Shown here: in pieces, positions 1 to 11,519 of the stretch
How positions within the stretch are numbered: the first letter of the stretch is position 1
Layout: every line of letters begins with the position of its first letter
Source: Numida meleagris
Taxonomy: Eukaryota > Chordata > Aves > Galliformes > Numididae
DNA length: 64,000 nucleotides
Direction: 5' to 3'
Assembly (NCBI RefSeq): GCF_002078875.1
Contig: NC_034419.1
Span: 18,725,516-18,789,515, forward strand
Notes under the pieces: model-generated
Told to the model about the DNA's origin: nothing
Databases searched by the model: none
The model's input: only the letters and a program-made list of their open reading frames with translations
Program-made: the position numbers and the translations under genes

Positions 1-589
1 GGGCTTTTGCTGCTATATAAAGATTGTTGACCTTGGAGCTTTGATTTTGAGTTCTTATTCAAATGCGAATACCAGCAACCCAGAGAAAAATACGCAGCTT
101 CCCAAGCAGAACTCCCTGCCGAGTCCTGGGGACCTTGGACAATGAGTAAAGTTTGTGTCTGCATGGTTAGCAACACGCGTGCTTCTGGCGCTTCTCCAAG
201 CCTAACATTCTCCAAATTGCCAAAAGCAAATGTGAACCTTTCTTTTACCTGACTGCATCCGGTACCCTCAAACGAGATGTCGGGACTCGTGAGACAATGC
301 GGTGGTGAACACGGTGCTGGGATTTCCTTCTCCTCCAGCAGGGATGTCCTGCAGGTTCCCGTGCTTGTTTCAAGGAGCTTTGCAGTCCCCACAAGTGCTC
401 AGTTGCTCCCCATGCATTGCTCTTTCACTTAATGCGGTGCCATGTACGACTGTGTGCACTTAGTTGGTGTTGTGCTAATCATAAAAATGGGCTAGAAAAT
501 AAGGTAGGAAGAGAGAAGCACTGGATAACAATGTACAGTGGTGGCAGGCAGCACGAAGGACCCTGGAGGGCTCTGAAATGGCATGGTTT

Positions 590-850
590 CATGCAGCGTG
601 CAAATAAGGATGAAATTGAAAATCCAGTATTTTAGGGAAGCTATCTCTTCATTTGCATGAAATAATAATCAAATAATTATCTGGCCACTTTAAGCAGCAA
701 TACTGAAGATTTGTTTAAGGTCATTTACTTGCACAGAATGCCACAACGCCTAAGAAAATTTGGAAGTATGTGGTAAAAATCTAATTGCCAATGGGATTTG
801 TTAATTGCAAGTTGAATAAGCACTTTTATTTGGAATAACCCACTTCATCC
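590..850. promoter_or_regulatory. Candidate conserved non-coding block with octamer
   Basis: An AT-rich block with an octamer (ATTTGCAT) at 651-658 is followed at once by several AATAAT/AATTAT strings, and further on by a CCAAT box and TTAATTGC near 785-808. Clusters of POU and homeodomain-type sites in otherwise unique DNA are usual for vertebrate developmental enhancers. This is inference from motifs only; the block could equally be ordinary AT-rich sequence. Confidence 0.25.
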
Positions 851-1359
851 TGAAAATACCGAAAGCGTTGGACACTCAGGGTCGTAGCGCTGATCCCCAA
901 GGGCTGACCCACAGCTCCTAGAAACTGAGGCATTGTGCAAACAGGGCATGAAGATGTTCTGTTGCTTTTAATCAGGAAGTCAAATTAATGAGTACCATGA
1001 TACGAAGATTCTTGTGATGGCATGGGTAGAAGGCCGGCTGGACTCCTGCCAAATCGTGAACTGCTTTGTTTATCAGAAAGAGGAGAGCAAACCTTTGTTC
1101 CAATGCACTGCAGAAGTGTGTTTTGAGAACCGCAGAGAAGATTTCTTCCAAAGGGCCATTATTACAGTGTGTCAGCGATGATCACGGGCTGTTTTGACAT
1201 TCCTTGCCTTGCTCCCACTTTCCTGTCTGTGAAAAACTTGTAGTCTTGGCAGCATAGAAAAGAAATGTGTCTGGTCAAGCGTGCAGAGAGCGAGTTGAAC
1301 TTAATGATCAGAAAGGGAAAGGTCACCTTCTTGGAGATGATTTTTGCAGTGACGCTATC

Positions 1360-1630
1360 ATAACAAACCTCCTGGCTCTAAAATCAAAGCTGAAATATGC
1401 AATAAAACAACTTCGTTCACAGTGAATGATTAAAAGTGCCCATCCTGCATCAAGCTTGGGCAGAAATTTGGGTATTACATCATTAGAATGGTCTCTAATC
1501 AATACATTTTTTTCACTTATTTTTCACTTCCATGCCTCTTATGATCTCTCTCATTGGAGTTAATGACTAATACTCCTAAGAAATAATAGGGGTGAGGGTT
1601 AATTGTTCAGTTACTACTGCTAAGGAACGC
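1360..1630. promoter_or_regulatory. Candidate conserved non-coding block
   Basis: Long AT-rich, non-repetitive sequence with ATTA and TAATGACTAAT-type homeodomain strings and no simple-sequence character. It contains no open frame of note. Function is inferred only from its composition and motif content. Confidence 0.2.
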
Positions 1631-2352
1631 AGTACTTCCAGCCTGGTACAAAAAAGCATCATTTTCCACCGTGCCATTAAGCATCCTCACTCAGAGTCCT
1701 GAGAATGAGTCATTGCCTCTGATTTAGGATCATCAAAAAGCACATGGTTTCTGCCTTTATTTAATTGACTTCTGATTTACTGTTAATTAAATCCACGTAT
1801 CCCTGATCATCTGTTGTAAAATGGGACTCATCTGGGTTACATTTGTGCTGGTGAGACCTGGTGGGGTGCCCAGGGATGGTGAGCAATGATGTCGGTCATG
1901 GTGCTCGTGCACATCCTCAGGGCTGCTGTCCCCAGGAGGGGATCGTGGTGGGCTGGGTGCTGTTTAATTAGCAAGCTGATGGAGGATCACTGTGTGGGGC
2001 TATCAGGAGGGGTTACCTGGGGCCCGTGGCATGGAGGGGAGCCAAGAGGATGTGTCTGCTGCAGAGGGACAAAGGAGAATTTGGCAAGGAACTTTGGGGA
2101 AAAACTTCTGGAAATCTGATGAGGACCTTCTGAAATTTGGAGGGGAAATGAATGGGAAAAGAGACATTGCACGAGGGTGCAGCAGGGCTTTTGTGTCCAT
2201 CTGCCCATCTGTGGGGTACAGTCCCACAGCAGGGCTGTCCTGTTGCCCTCACCCCCAGCTTCATGGCTCCCTGCCCTTCTGCCCTTTGTACCCACACTAA
2301 ATCCAGAGTGCCTGCAGACTGCAGGAGAACAGCTGTGACTCTTCTTCTCCAG

Positions 2353-2422
2353 GGCCTTTGTGGCACTGTTTAATTAATAACAACAATAAACCCCTGCAAC
2401 ACATCAGCATCCTGCAGCACAG
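2353..2422 (+). other. Possible 70-nt pseudo-exon
   Basis: A pyrimidine-rich tract ending in CTTCTTCTCCAG stands directly before 2353, and a consensus donor CACAG|GTGAGT ends the segment at 2422. Only one of the three frames is open through it, and the peptide is unremarkable. Isolated splice-like pairs are common by chance in long introns, so this is a candidate non-coding or pseudo-exon only. Confidence 0.12.
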
Positions 2423-3378
2423 GTGAGTGCTATCGGAGGCCGAGCAGGGGCACGGGGGTTAATTAACATGCTCCAGGCTGGTGCTGAGCCAGGTGGGGTC
2501 TTCCATCAAGAACACCCTCAGCCAAACAGAGGAAATTAGGAGAAGGTCTCTGTGGAGTCTGTGAGGGCACAGCAAAATGAGAGATGTGTGAGCAAAGCAC
2601 AAGCAAATGGAAGGGGAAAAGAGGGAAGAAAGGGCCAGGGAGGAAGATGGGGGCTGTGCAGGTGCTGAACCAGAACAAACACCATTTGTTGTGCTCCTTG
2701 TCACCTCTGCAGGGAGGTCACACCTGGTGATCCCTGGGTGCCCACCCACAGCCACCTCTGCCAGTAGCAGCCTGTGAGCACGAAGGCTCTCCTGACCCAC
2801 AGTCCCTGCAGCAAGGTATGGGTTTGATGTGGTCATATTGTGGGCTATAGATCAGCGGCACTTTCTGCTTTGTGCAGCTCCTGGAAGGAGTCGTGTTTTC
2901 ATCTGCATTTGGATCTGTGCATCCTCTAAGTTGGTTGATAAATCGTTCCTCCCTAACTCAATTAAGTCACGTGGTTCTGCTTTCCTGTGGTGTTACAGTT
3001 TAATTCGCAGCATTGCAGTGAATGTACTGTAATGAGGCTTCTTGTCAGCTATCCATGCACATTGCTGTTTAGTCTGAAAGAGTTACTGCTAGAAGTGACA
3101 CATGGATTTCTAAAGAGAAATGAAGTCTTTTCAAGCTGCACTCTTAATAAAACCCTGGATGTCCTGGATGTCTGCCTCTGATCTACATCTGCTCATCTTG
3201 GGTATGTGCACACTTGGAGGTTCTTGCAAATCATTGTGTTTTATGGCAGTTAGGTGGTAGTGCCAACCAACACCACTGGTAGCTCAACACCATGCAGCCC
3301 ATGGACTCCAAATGCCCCTTGCTGAGCCTTGAAGTCACACTGCACCAGATGACGATTTCCATTTTCTCATCTGATCAA

Positions 3379-3432
3379 AGATCCCCAAGTCCAACCCCAA
3401 TCCATCCACACCGTGCCCTCTGACCCTCATCC
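3379..3432 (-). repeat. CR1 fragment (short, degraded)
   Basis: The run containing CCCCAAGTCCAACCCCAATC, then CACACCGTGCCCTCTGACCC, matches the complement of the CR1 3' region that lies just inside the terminal repeat. It is old and lacks the terminal ATTCTATGAT units. The flanks on both sides look like unrelated sequence, so boundaries are approximate. Confidence 0.55.
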
Positions 3433-3689
3433 AAATGACGATGGTGTTGCAGTCATTATCAAAGCACAACATTTGTTTAAATTAACATCTGAAGCCTCCT
3501 TCTGTTTTGGGGGTCTTTGAAAGCTTAGGCGATATATCAATGACCAAAAGTAATTGCTTTCTCTAAAACACGCCTTTCTAAAGGGAAATTTGACTTGGGT
3601 GTATGTAGTGATGGATTTAATTTATGTGGAAGCAATGAGTTTGAAAAAGGAGGAGGAGGAAAATTTGTGATACGGAGGGTGAATTCATC

Positions 3690-3830
3690 TGAAGTTATGA
3701 ATAATAGATAACTCACTTGGGATTATTTTTTGCTAGATTTAAATTACATCTCATCAAATATGTGATAATTGGATATATTTATAAATGAGCAAGGCCTACT
3801 CTAGGGGATTCCAGTAACATTGCCAATAGT
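3690..3830. promoter_or_regulatory. Candidate AT-rich regulatory block
   Basis: Unique AT-rich DNA with GATA-type (AGATAA), GATTATTTTTTG and TGATAATTGG strings. It sits 3' of a purine-rich stretch at about 3,640-3,660. The regulatory role is inference from motif clustering. Confidence 0.2.
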
Positions 3831-3925
3831 ACGGGTTAACCATAAGACTGGGTGCGAGCAATGCTCCGAGGGCGCGGAGCCGTGGAAGGCTGAAGTTCTG
3901 GCCAAGAAACTGTAAGCTTGCTTGG

Positions 3926-3947
3926 AGTCAGAGCAAAGTCAGAGCAA
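3926..3947 (+). repeat. 11-bp tandem duplication
   Basis: AGTCAGAGCAA is repeated exactly twice, head to tail. It is a simple local duplication with no known role. Confidence 0.9.
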
Positions 3948-4129
3948 ACCTTTAAGCTGAGAACCTCCAGCACATGGAGGTTGTGGTGTCTGCAAGGCTG
4001 CAGGAGCTGAGCATGGAGGTGGTTTGCACAGCTCCGTTCCCTTGCATCGCTCTGGCTGCTGCGGGCTGTGTGCGCTCATCTGCATGCAGGGACACGCTTC
4101 CCCGTGGCTTTTTAAGGACCGTGGTATTC

Positions 4130-4520
4130 TCTACTGATGAAAATGGTTAGATACTTAATTTTTTCTCTCCTACAAATTATCAGGTCATTTAAAAAAATGA
4201 ACTCATTTTAATCTAATTCTGCGTGTGCAACAGTCTGGAGAGTTATTTTCAGCTCCAGTAGTTGCAGTTTGCAATTATTATGCTTCTTTTAAGAAAAGAA
4301 AAGTAACAGCTCTATATTTCATGTGATTTACTGGTGATCTTTTGGAACAACTTGTGTTTGGGGTAAGTAATAGAAAAAATAAGAGGCCAAATGAATAGCA
4401 ATGTAGACTTGAGAAAGCGGAGAGGAGGTGGGAACATATGTAAAGATTACAAAAATATTAACATTTGACCACTTAGGCATGAATATTTCAATTAAAAAGC
4501 ATGCGATTTTTGTTGAAGTG
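4130..4520. promoter_or_regulatory. Candidate conserved non-coding block
   Basis: About 390 bp of AT-rich, non-repetitive DNA with TAATCTAATT, CAATTATTATGC and AAATTATCAGGTCATTT strings. No reading frame of note crosses it. This composition is common in deeply conserved vertebrate enhancers, but conservation was not tested. Confidence 0.25.
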
Positions 4521-5300
4521 AAACCAGCCGTTCCTTGCTAACCATCGGTTCGGGTTGGAAAAAGGCAGCATTTCTATTTTGGTTTGTTTAACTGCTGGGA
4601 TTCAACCTATGTTCAGACATTCCTGCAGCCCATCCCATCCCTCTGATGTGCTCAATGGGGTGCCACTGAGTGCCCCGGTGCCCTGACCCGCTCCCAGCAT
4701 GGACTGGGGCTGCAGTTCTTTGTGTGTTTGCACCCATTGCTCCGAGCAGGTTGGAGAGCAGCACTGCCAACGTGTGGCTTGTCCCAGTGCTGCCATACAG
4801 ATCTGGCCAAAGGTCCCCACCTGATCCCAGCGTGCTTTCATTTTGAAGCTTTGAGTGCCCTGTGGTGTTTCCCCACTTGGGTGAAAGAACCAGGGATGGA
4901 ATGTTGTTCTCACCAGCATACAAAGTGAAGGGACAGCTTCCCTGACAAACGAGAAACATAGCGTAAATCACCACGTCAAAATATGTTTTTGAAGGATGTC
5001 TGTCCATAACTTGGATTCTGTGATCATTTAGTGTTTCCTTTTGAGAAACTGAATTATTTGGGTGGCCGTACAAGATAGCATTGGCATAGCTGGGTTCCTG
5101 CAGGGGTGGGAGGTCTGTACAATGGGATCTCGGTGGATTTGCCATGCCCCTGTGGTTCATCCCGAGACAATGCGCTGCGTCCCAGCTCAGGGCAGGCTCC
5201 GGGTGGGCTCATGCCCAGCCCTGCACAGACAACACATGCGCTGATGGGGGGAGGCACTGCGGGTTAACTGAGATGGGATTTGGAAATCGCACCAACGCCT

Positions 5301-5315
5301 CTTTGTATAACAAAG
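5301..5315. promoter_or_regulatory. Inverted pair of SOX-type sites
   Basis: The 15-mer CTTTGTATAACAAAG carries two perfectly complementary hexamers, CTTTGT and ACAAAG, separated by three bases. ACAAAG is the core bound by SOX/LEF HMG-box proteins. The arms diverge rather than converge, unlike the usual SOX9/SOX10 dimer layout. Binding is inferred. Confidence 0.3.
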
Positions 5316-6400
5316 CACAGAGGCTGAAGTATTTCCAGCAAGTCGTTTCCACAGTTCCTGAGATGGTTTCTGAAAGGACACTGCTCATTACCCTCATTAT
5401 GTCAATTCCAGCCGAAAATCAAGGCCAGGTACTTCACGGCATGAATGTCAAGTGAAATGTTTAAGGACCACTTGTGTCACATATGCCTTCCTCCTGTGTC
5501 CCTGACTTGGTTCCCGGGAGCGGCAGAAGCAGCAGGGCTTGCTCTGAGGCCGAAGCAAAGACAGAAGTGGCAGACGCCAGGACATGGGGATGCTGTTCTT
5601 TGAGACATCAGCGCCATAGGATTTAGGAAGGACAACGCCTCTGGTGTGGGGGTTGGCATGAAATCACAGACTCAGGGCAAGGAGAAATCTTCAGGGAGTT
5701 CAGCAGTATGTGATGCAAAAGATGTCAGGCCTAACTTTCTGAATGTTGGTGGCACTGCTTTTTATGAGCTCCTATTTTAAAACAGTTTAATGACAACAGT
5801 AAAGAACCCAGCGGTTTTGACAGCGAGGGGAACAGTAAGGATAAGGCCAGACCCGAGGTGGGGAGGTGGCTGTGGTGCAGGGCGGCGGTGTGCAGGGAGG
5901 AAGCGACGTGTGGAATCCTAAGTGCAGAGCTCCTGGGGAGGTGCAGAAAAAGCGCCACAAAGAAAGAGTCCTTTAGGCAAAATAGATAATTGAACGGCGA
6001 TGGGTATGTGATTCTTCTTCTTATGTATCTAGGCAACTATTTTCTTTAGACGTAATGGCTGTTATAAATCACAGACTGCAGTTTCTAACCCCAACACACG
6101 CCTGGAATGGAGCTGCTGACTCTACCTAGCTAATAAAGTGTATTTCTTGAAGCAACACCCAGGTACCTATCATTGTGCCATGCACCCTCGTGACATGATT
6201 ACAGCTTACACGAGGCCCAATTTAGGTCACCTTAGAATAGCTCTAGTCCTGTGTCTAGAAACAGCAAAAAGGTGAAGGAACTGTGAACATATGGCATCTT
6301 GCAAACAAATTTTATCTGCTAACTCTTGAATTTCTGAATGTCGCACGCAGATCTGAGCTGGCTCCAGTCTCTCCCATTGCTTTGGCTGGGGTGATAACTA

Positions 6401-6422
6401 GGGGCAGGGGAGGGGCCAGGGG
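6401..6422 (+). other. G-quadruplex motif (four G4 tracts)
   Basis: Four runs of four guanines at 6,401-6,404, 6,407-6,410, 6,412-6,415 and 6,419-6,422 are separated by loops of 2, 1 and 3 bases. This meets the strict intramolecular quadruplex pattern with very short loops. A further GGGG lies just upstream at 6,388-6,391. Confidence 0.8.
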
Positions 6423-7806
6423 CAGTGCCCGATTTACAGGGATGGTGAGAAGGATGTGTACATCTGAAACCTGAAAAGGAATTTTTTGGGGAAAAAAAAT
6501 TCCACTTGCAACACTGCGTATGCTATACCATTATCTGGCCCTTTTTTGGTCTGAATGAATTTTTGATTCTCTGTATTATCATTTGGCTTTTGGGAGCTGT
6601 GGCTACAAACGAATAACCCCCCAAATGGTGCTGGAACGTTGATAGAGCTCTCTGAATTTAAGGGTATCAAAGTTTAGTATTTGGCAATATCATTTGAATT
6701 TAAAATACAATGGCACGTGCTTTGGCTATTTGAGAAAAATAATGCTGTTTTTCCTTTTGTCTGCGAAAAAATGGGCTACCTGTTGAAATAAGAGATTGCT
6801 CCACGCTGCTGTAAGTGTTTCATGCATATTCACAAAGAAGCAGTTTTGAAAAATGCACCGCTGTGCCTGCTGCTGGAGGTAGAGGCAAATATTAAAAATC
6901 CCATTTTTCCCACTGCTTCATTTCTGCTGCCGTATAAACACGGAGCGTTTGCTGCCCTGCTGGGATTAGCTAATGTTTGCTCAAGGTGGGAGAGGTGTTT
7001 TCGGAAACAGGTGTTTTGGACTGGATTTTCCCCCTAGGAGCTGGGGAGATGGAAGCTGATTTCAGATGGTTCTCTGTAATTTTTACTATTGGCTCTAATG
7101 GAAAATAGCCAAAGCGAGGAGTCCGTGCAACAGGCAGAGTTTGCCTCAATCCTCTCCACCAGGCAACAGCATTGACCTGTGCTTGTCACTGACCTTCAGG
7201 AGCTCCTTCCCCCTCTGACTGCCCCGTGTTGTGCGGTGTGAAGTGATAAATACTCCGAAATACCATGTATTAAGTCCTCACTCAACATTGGGGTATTTTT
7301 TGACTTTTTATGCTGGACTTTGCAGGGGATAATAATATTGCCATATCACACTGAATGCTGTTACAAATGGATGTATTACTGGCTTATGAAACAGATGGCA
7401 TCGGCACCGTGGAAAATATTCCATAGAGAAATCAGTAATTCCCAGCATGTCTGGCATAACGTGCACGGCACAGCCATGGGGATGGAGCAGGGCTGGCACG
7501 TCTGCATCGGCACCCACTCCCGATGGCCCAGCAGGGACAGAGCTGCTCTGGGCTATTTATCTTAATTTAAATTATCAAGACACAGGAATGATGACGTCTG
7601 AGTTACCATTGGCGTGCAGAACCTACAGATCTCTGTCAGCCTTCTTGTTGCCGGGACAAATAATGAGGAAAAATTAAAATTTCAGCCTTGGGAAGAGAAT
7701 GTGCTGAGTGCCTCCTCAGCTGTGCATCGATGCAGCTCCTCTATGTGCAATGACAGCTTCTCCTGCAGAGAGGATTTGAGAAATGTTAAACGTATCAGTG
7801 CTGGGG

Positions 7807-7828
7807 AAAAAAAAAAAGAAGAAGAAAT
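7807..7828 (+). repeat. A-rich simple repeat
   Basis: A run of eleven adenines is followed by short GAA units. It is not preceded by any recognisable transposon or processed gene copy, so it is a simple repeat rather than a retroposon tail. Confidence 0.8.
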
Positions 7829-8033
7829 TATTACCATAATGATAGCCATCACACCAAAGAGCGAGGAAAAGTGCAGGGAACCACAGAACTGCTATTCCAG
7901 CTTTCAGAACTGTCTTCTTGTTACAGATGGAAAGAAAAGCTTCTTGGAGGCGTGGGGCTCGTTTGATGTACGAGCTGACTGCAGGCAGCCGGGTGGGGAG
8001 GAGAGCTGCTGGTGCTGAGCACAGCGGTGCTCG

Positions 8034-8071
8034 GCTCGGTGCTTCGGGAGATGCTCGGTGCTGCGGGAGCA
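8034..8071 (+). repeat. 19-bp imperfect tandem duplication, GC-rich
   Basis: Two 19-bp units, both beginning GCTCGGTGCT and containing CGGGAG, occupy 8,034-8,052 and 8,053-8,071 with only a few differences. They lie in a small CpG-containing patch at about 7,950-8,070. Confidence 0.85.
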
Positions 8072-8997
8072 GGGGATGTGGGATGGGACGTGGCAGCACC
8101 TCTGTGAGTTTTGGTGTTTTTTCCCCCTGGGATCGCTCTGCTTGCAGGCAGCAATAATTGTATATCTGTTCTGGTGCTCAGGTTGGGTGATCTTCCTTCT
8201 CTCCCATTTTGGGAGAAAAAGGGACTACAGAGCTCACAGAGACACACTTCTTTGGTCACAAATAGAGGGATGGCACATGACAGTAATTAAATTTTTACTC
8301 TCAACTAATTCAATTTGTTCGCAAAGTAGGGGGAAAAGCTTCACTGCAGATGGGAGGAGGCAGCTCCCCACACCTGGCTGTACTCACACGTTAACAGCTT
8401 CGTTAGAACATGGGCCAGGCCGGTGACAGATCACTCATTTCCATGGATGTGCTCTGGGAAGCCAAGTGCCGGTAGGAGGCCGGCCTGCCAAAACCAGCAG
8501 AAGTGTGCTAACGCTCATTAAAACTAAGCTGTAAGTCTGTTCTCATGCTGCCTTTGTCGCGTTATGAATTAATTGCTTAAATGTATTAAGACGGCAAATA
8601 CAAAGAGAAGAGATGACTGAGCACTAAGGCAAAGGGCAGGGAAGGCAGTGGCTCCACTGGGAGCAGCCTTCTGCTGGCCAGCCCTCTGGCACGGGGAGGG
8701 CATGCCTCTGGAAGGTGGGGAAGCTGCAGATTGGTGCTGGGCTCGGGAGAGAGCAGCTCTGCATTCATCTGGCAGCCTGCATCATCAAGGTCTGTCCGTG
8801 TCCCTGCAGTTCTAGGTGGGCTTTTGTATAGTTTAGAAAATCAAACAATTTGTAATAATACAACGGAATGAAAATAAGTCACCATGGAATTTGTCCATTC
8901 TGTACTGCTGCAAATTTTCTGAACCTCTGGGTTATCCTTATGAGATCCATCAACCCTGTCCTTGGGGACTTTCTCTTAGGTTGGATGCTGACTTAGA

Positions 8998-9066
8998 AAC
9001 ATAGAACCATAGAATCATTCAGTTGGAAAAGACCTCTGAGATCGCCTAGTCCAACCACCCAACTTC
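8998..9066 (-). repeat. CR1 3' end fragment
   Basis: The segment begins with degenerate copies of the CR1 terminal octamer in complement (ATAGAACCATAGAATCATT). It then has TTGGAAAAGACCTCTGAGAT and TAGTCCAACCACCC, the complement of the CR1 3' untranslated end. It is 5'-truncated to about 70 bp, as is normal for CR1 copies. Confidence 0.92.
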
Positions 9067-9879
9067 TGTCGGACGTGTGGTAACTCAGTGCTGCAGCAGA
9101 AGCCTACAGAAGAAAGTGCACAACGTTTATTTTCCTCAGCTATTGGATCATTAGTGCCCTTGCTTGTTTGTTTTATTGCAAAACTGCGATCGCAAGCTGT
9201 GGAAATCTGTGCTGGCTCAGCTGCACCGTGCAGCCATTTCCTGCAGGGAATGGCATCCTTTCTCTTTCTACCTGTTGATAATAACATTTTTATTTCTGTT
9301 TGTAACTATTTTTCTTTACCTTTATTTCTCGAATCCACTTCAGTTGTCAATAAAACCCACAGCCAGTAGCACTGGAAATGTTATTTTCACGGCAGAAAAC
9401 ATTCTGCCCAAACAGGCTGTAAAATTAGGAGGGATGCATTGTTTTTTGAAATACACAGACGTGAAATTTGATGGTAGCACTTCAAGCTTCACTCACTTCA
9501 TTCCGGGCTCTGCTAAAAGTGGCATTAATGGGAAATGTTTTCTGTGCGGCTTCGTTCCTTGTTGCGGCGGGAGCGGTGTAGGGATGCTGCAGTGCATGGG
9601 AAGAACAGAGAACGCCATTGCCTGCACCAGACCTGTCCTCTGCTGAGACGTAGGGAGGCTGCTCCACGTGAGCCACGGGACATAAGGCCCCAGCCAACAC
9701 GGACATGCACAGGTTTCAAGGGTCTCTCCGGTGTAAAGGCAGTTAGAGCACGTGCAAGATTGGTCTCAAAATTGTTATAAGATTATATATGATGCAGCAA
9801 TTTACCCCCCCAGATTCAGGGCTGGCGGTAGTGAACATAACGGTGTTTACCATTCGCAGCTTCACAGAAGAATTTGTTG

Positions 9880-10000
9880 GTTTTCAGAGCACTTAAATTG
9901 ATTTTATACCTTTATGAGCACAGAAAATAGCAATTAGTCAATGGTGTATATTGGATTTTTGACAGGTATAAAATTATAGTGCCAATTGTTTTATCCAAGT
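9880..10000. promoter_or_regulatory. Candidate AT-rich regulatory block
   Basis: Contains TTTTATACCTTTATGAG and AGCAATTAGTCAATGG, plausible HOX/CDX and homeodomain or CCAAT-type sites, in unique DNA. The function is inferred from motifs alone. Confidence 0.22.
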
Positions 10001-10451
10001 CAATGCACAACAGCCATTGCAAACAGCAGAGGTTCCTGAGCAATCTCTAGGACAACGCAGAGAGCAGAAGCACGGCAGCTCACTGAGGTGCTCAAGGTGC
10101 CACTGCCTTTCCACTGAATAGCGACGTTCGTTGCGCACGTGCCACGTGTCTGGCCCAGCCTTTATCATTATGGTGGCTGCTTCTCCAATAGCATGCAGGA
10201 AAAAGGGTTAAACATTAATTGTTTAAGAGGGATGTAATAGTATGTGAGGTCTGTTTGGTTTTTGTACTCTGTAAAGTGGAAAGAGAATTGAGCTTCCTCT
10301 GTAAGAGAAATAAACGTGCATCCCTGAGCACGGGATCTCTCCCCGACTGCAGCAGCTGTTTGGTCTCAGGCAGCTGAAACATAACACTTTACTCCATGGC
10401 AAGTAAAACCTCCCTCCTCCAGAAGGGCTGGGACTGCACAAAGGCTTGGTC

Positions 10452-10474
10452 TAATTGGTATTTAATGCCAATTA
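10452..10474. promoter_or_regulatory. 23-bp inverted repeat of homeodomain/CCAAT motif
   Basis: Two 11-bp arms, TAATTGGTATT and AATGCCAATTA, are inverted around a single central T and differ at one position. Each arm contains TAATTGG, which is both a homeodomain core and an inverted CCAAT. A symmetric arrangement like this could bind a homeodomain dimer. It sits in an AT-rich unique block spanning about 10,440-10,510. Confidence 0.5.
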
Positions 10475-10619
10475 TTGAATCTATTTGCTTGTCAAATGAG
10501 AAGATGACAAGCTCAACCAGCGGCGCAGCTCTGCCGTGCATGCCTGGCAGTGCCGGCCATGCTGTTAGCTGTGCCCTGCCGTTCACGCAAGGATAGCATT
10601 TTTAAAACAGAAATGCATT

Positions 10620-10870
10620 ATATTGGAAGCTCCTGAACTTACACACCTCTCAATAGAACAGTCACATCAATTACAGTAATTTTGTAAATTACATATTTCG
10701 GAGATTGCCTTCAAAGTTTGCTTCTCTGAAAGCAGAGTTGTGAAGGAACACGGTGTTCTTCATTGACGATATTCTTCTAATAAAAGCATGCAAATAATAG
10801 AAAGGGTTATAAACATGATTCCTGTGTAATTTGGAGGCCCGGCTGAAGTGAATTGCTTTTATTACTAACG
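10620..10870. promoter_or_regulatory. Candidate conserved block with octamer
   Basis: AT-rich unique DNA with CAATTACAGTAATTTTG near 10,670 and a perfect octamer ATGCAAAT at 10,788-10,795 followed by AATAG. It then runs into TTTTATTACTAACGG. Clustered homeodomain and POU sites suggest an enhancer, by inference. Confidence 0.25.
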
Positions 10871-11209
10871 GGGAAGAGATGCACCGTGGGTCAAGATGAG
10901 TACAGCAGGAAATGGGCTTGCTGCAGCTTCTGGCCATGCAGGTGGGGCAGCCGGGGCCGTGGGTCGGAGCAGGCAGGTCGTGCAGGGCAGTGCTGCTCGC
11001 TGAGCTGGCCTTGCCATGCACCAGCGGTGCCACGTACTCGGATGATTTTTTCCCCCGTCTCTTTTCATGGTGATGCCAATTGAGATTGGGGAGCATCGTG
11101 TCACCAGCGTGAGTTAACAAGGCCGCTCAAACAAGCTGGGGTCCAGCTGCTCCTCCGCCCAGGGGCACACATTTCATCTACCTGCGTGCGCAGGAAATTC
11201 AATCTGAAA

Positions 11210-11480
11210 GGCCTTCCCTTCCTAGCAGAGCCTTAATTGGATAGCAGTTCTGTTTTATTTTATTTTTCTGACATAGGGATTAGAGCAATAAGAAATGATC
11301 TGGCAAATTTGAAAAAAAAAAACACAGAATATCGCTTCTTTATTAATGATTCCTCTCCTGAGGTTAAGCTCGGTTTTACCGGCCTAACTGTTAAACAGCA
11401 GAGAATTTCATCACCCAAAAAAAGTTTCAGGCTTCTATCGCAGCTTTGACTTTTGGGATTGAACCGTCCCAACTAATGGC
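11210..11480. promoter_or_regulatory. Candidate conserved non-coding block
   Basis: Unique AT-rich sequence with CCTTAATTGGATAG and TTTATTAATGATTCC strings, and with CpG dinucleotides retained in GGTTTTACCGG and ACCGTCCC. It contains a 70-codon open frame without protein-like features. The regulatory call is inference. Confidence 0.22.
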
Positions 11481-11519
11481 ATCATCGCTTCTTGCAGACA
11501 AATGAGGACATTAGAGGCA

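Larger units (their letters stand above)
1..3378. other. Non-coding unique DNA, no gene recognised
   Basis: No open frame here exceeds about 125 codons and none resembles a known protein. The first half is AT-rich with homeodomain-type and octamer motifs. A GC-richer part at about 1,850-2,820 carries several overlapping open frames on both strands, as expected where stop codons are rare. A TATATAA string at 15-21 is not followed by any gene. No repeat family was recognised in this interval. Confidence 0.7.
3433..8997. other. Non-coding unique DNA, no gene recognised
   Basis: This interval holds the window's longest open frame, 190 codons on the minus strand at 4,588-5,160. It has no recognised domain, signal peptide or splice context and overlaps other frames on both strands, so I do not call it a gene. 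AT-rich candidate regulatory blocks, a G-quadruplex motif and minor duplications are listed separately. No transposable element was recognised. Confidence 0.7.

Noticed and set aside
15..21. TATATAA box at the window start
   Set aside because: No open frame or start-site context follows, and such strings are common in AT-rich DNA.
4588..5160. 190-codon minus-strand open frame, the longest in the window
   Set aside because: No recognisable domain, no promoter or splice context, and other open frames overlap it on both strands. One frame of this size in 64 kb is not strong evidence of coding.
5660..5700. AATCACAGACTCAGGG, possible CR1 terminus
   Set aside because: The following sequence does not continue into the CR1 GGTTGGAAGGGACC segment.
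9164..9646. 160-codon plus-strand open frame with a hydrophobic stretch
   Set aside because: The hydrophobic part comes from T-rich DNA read as Phe/Leu, and the frame has no family resemblance.
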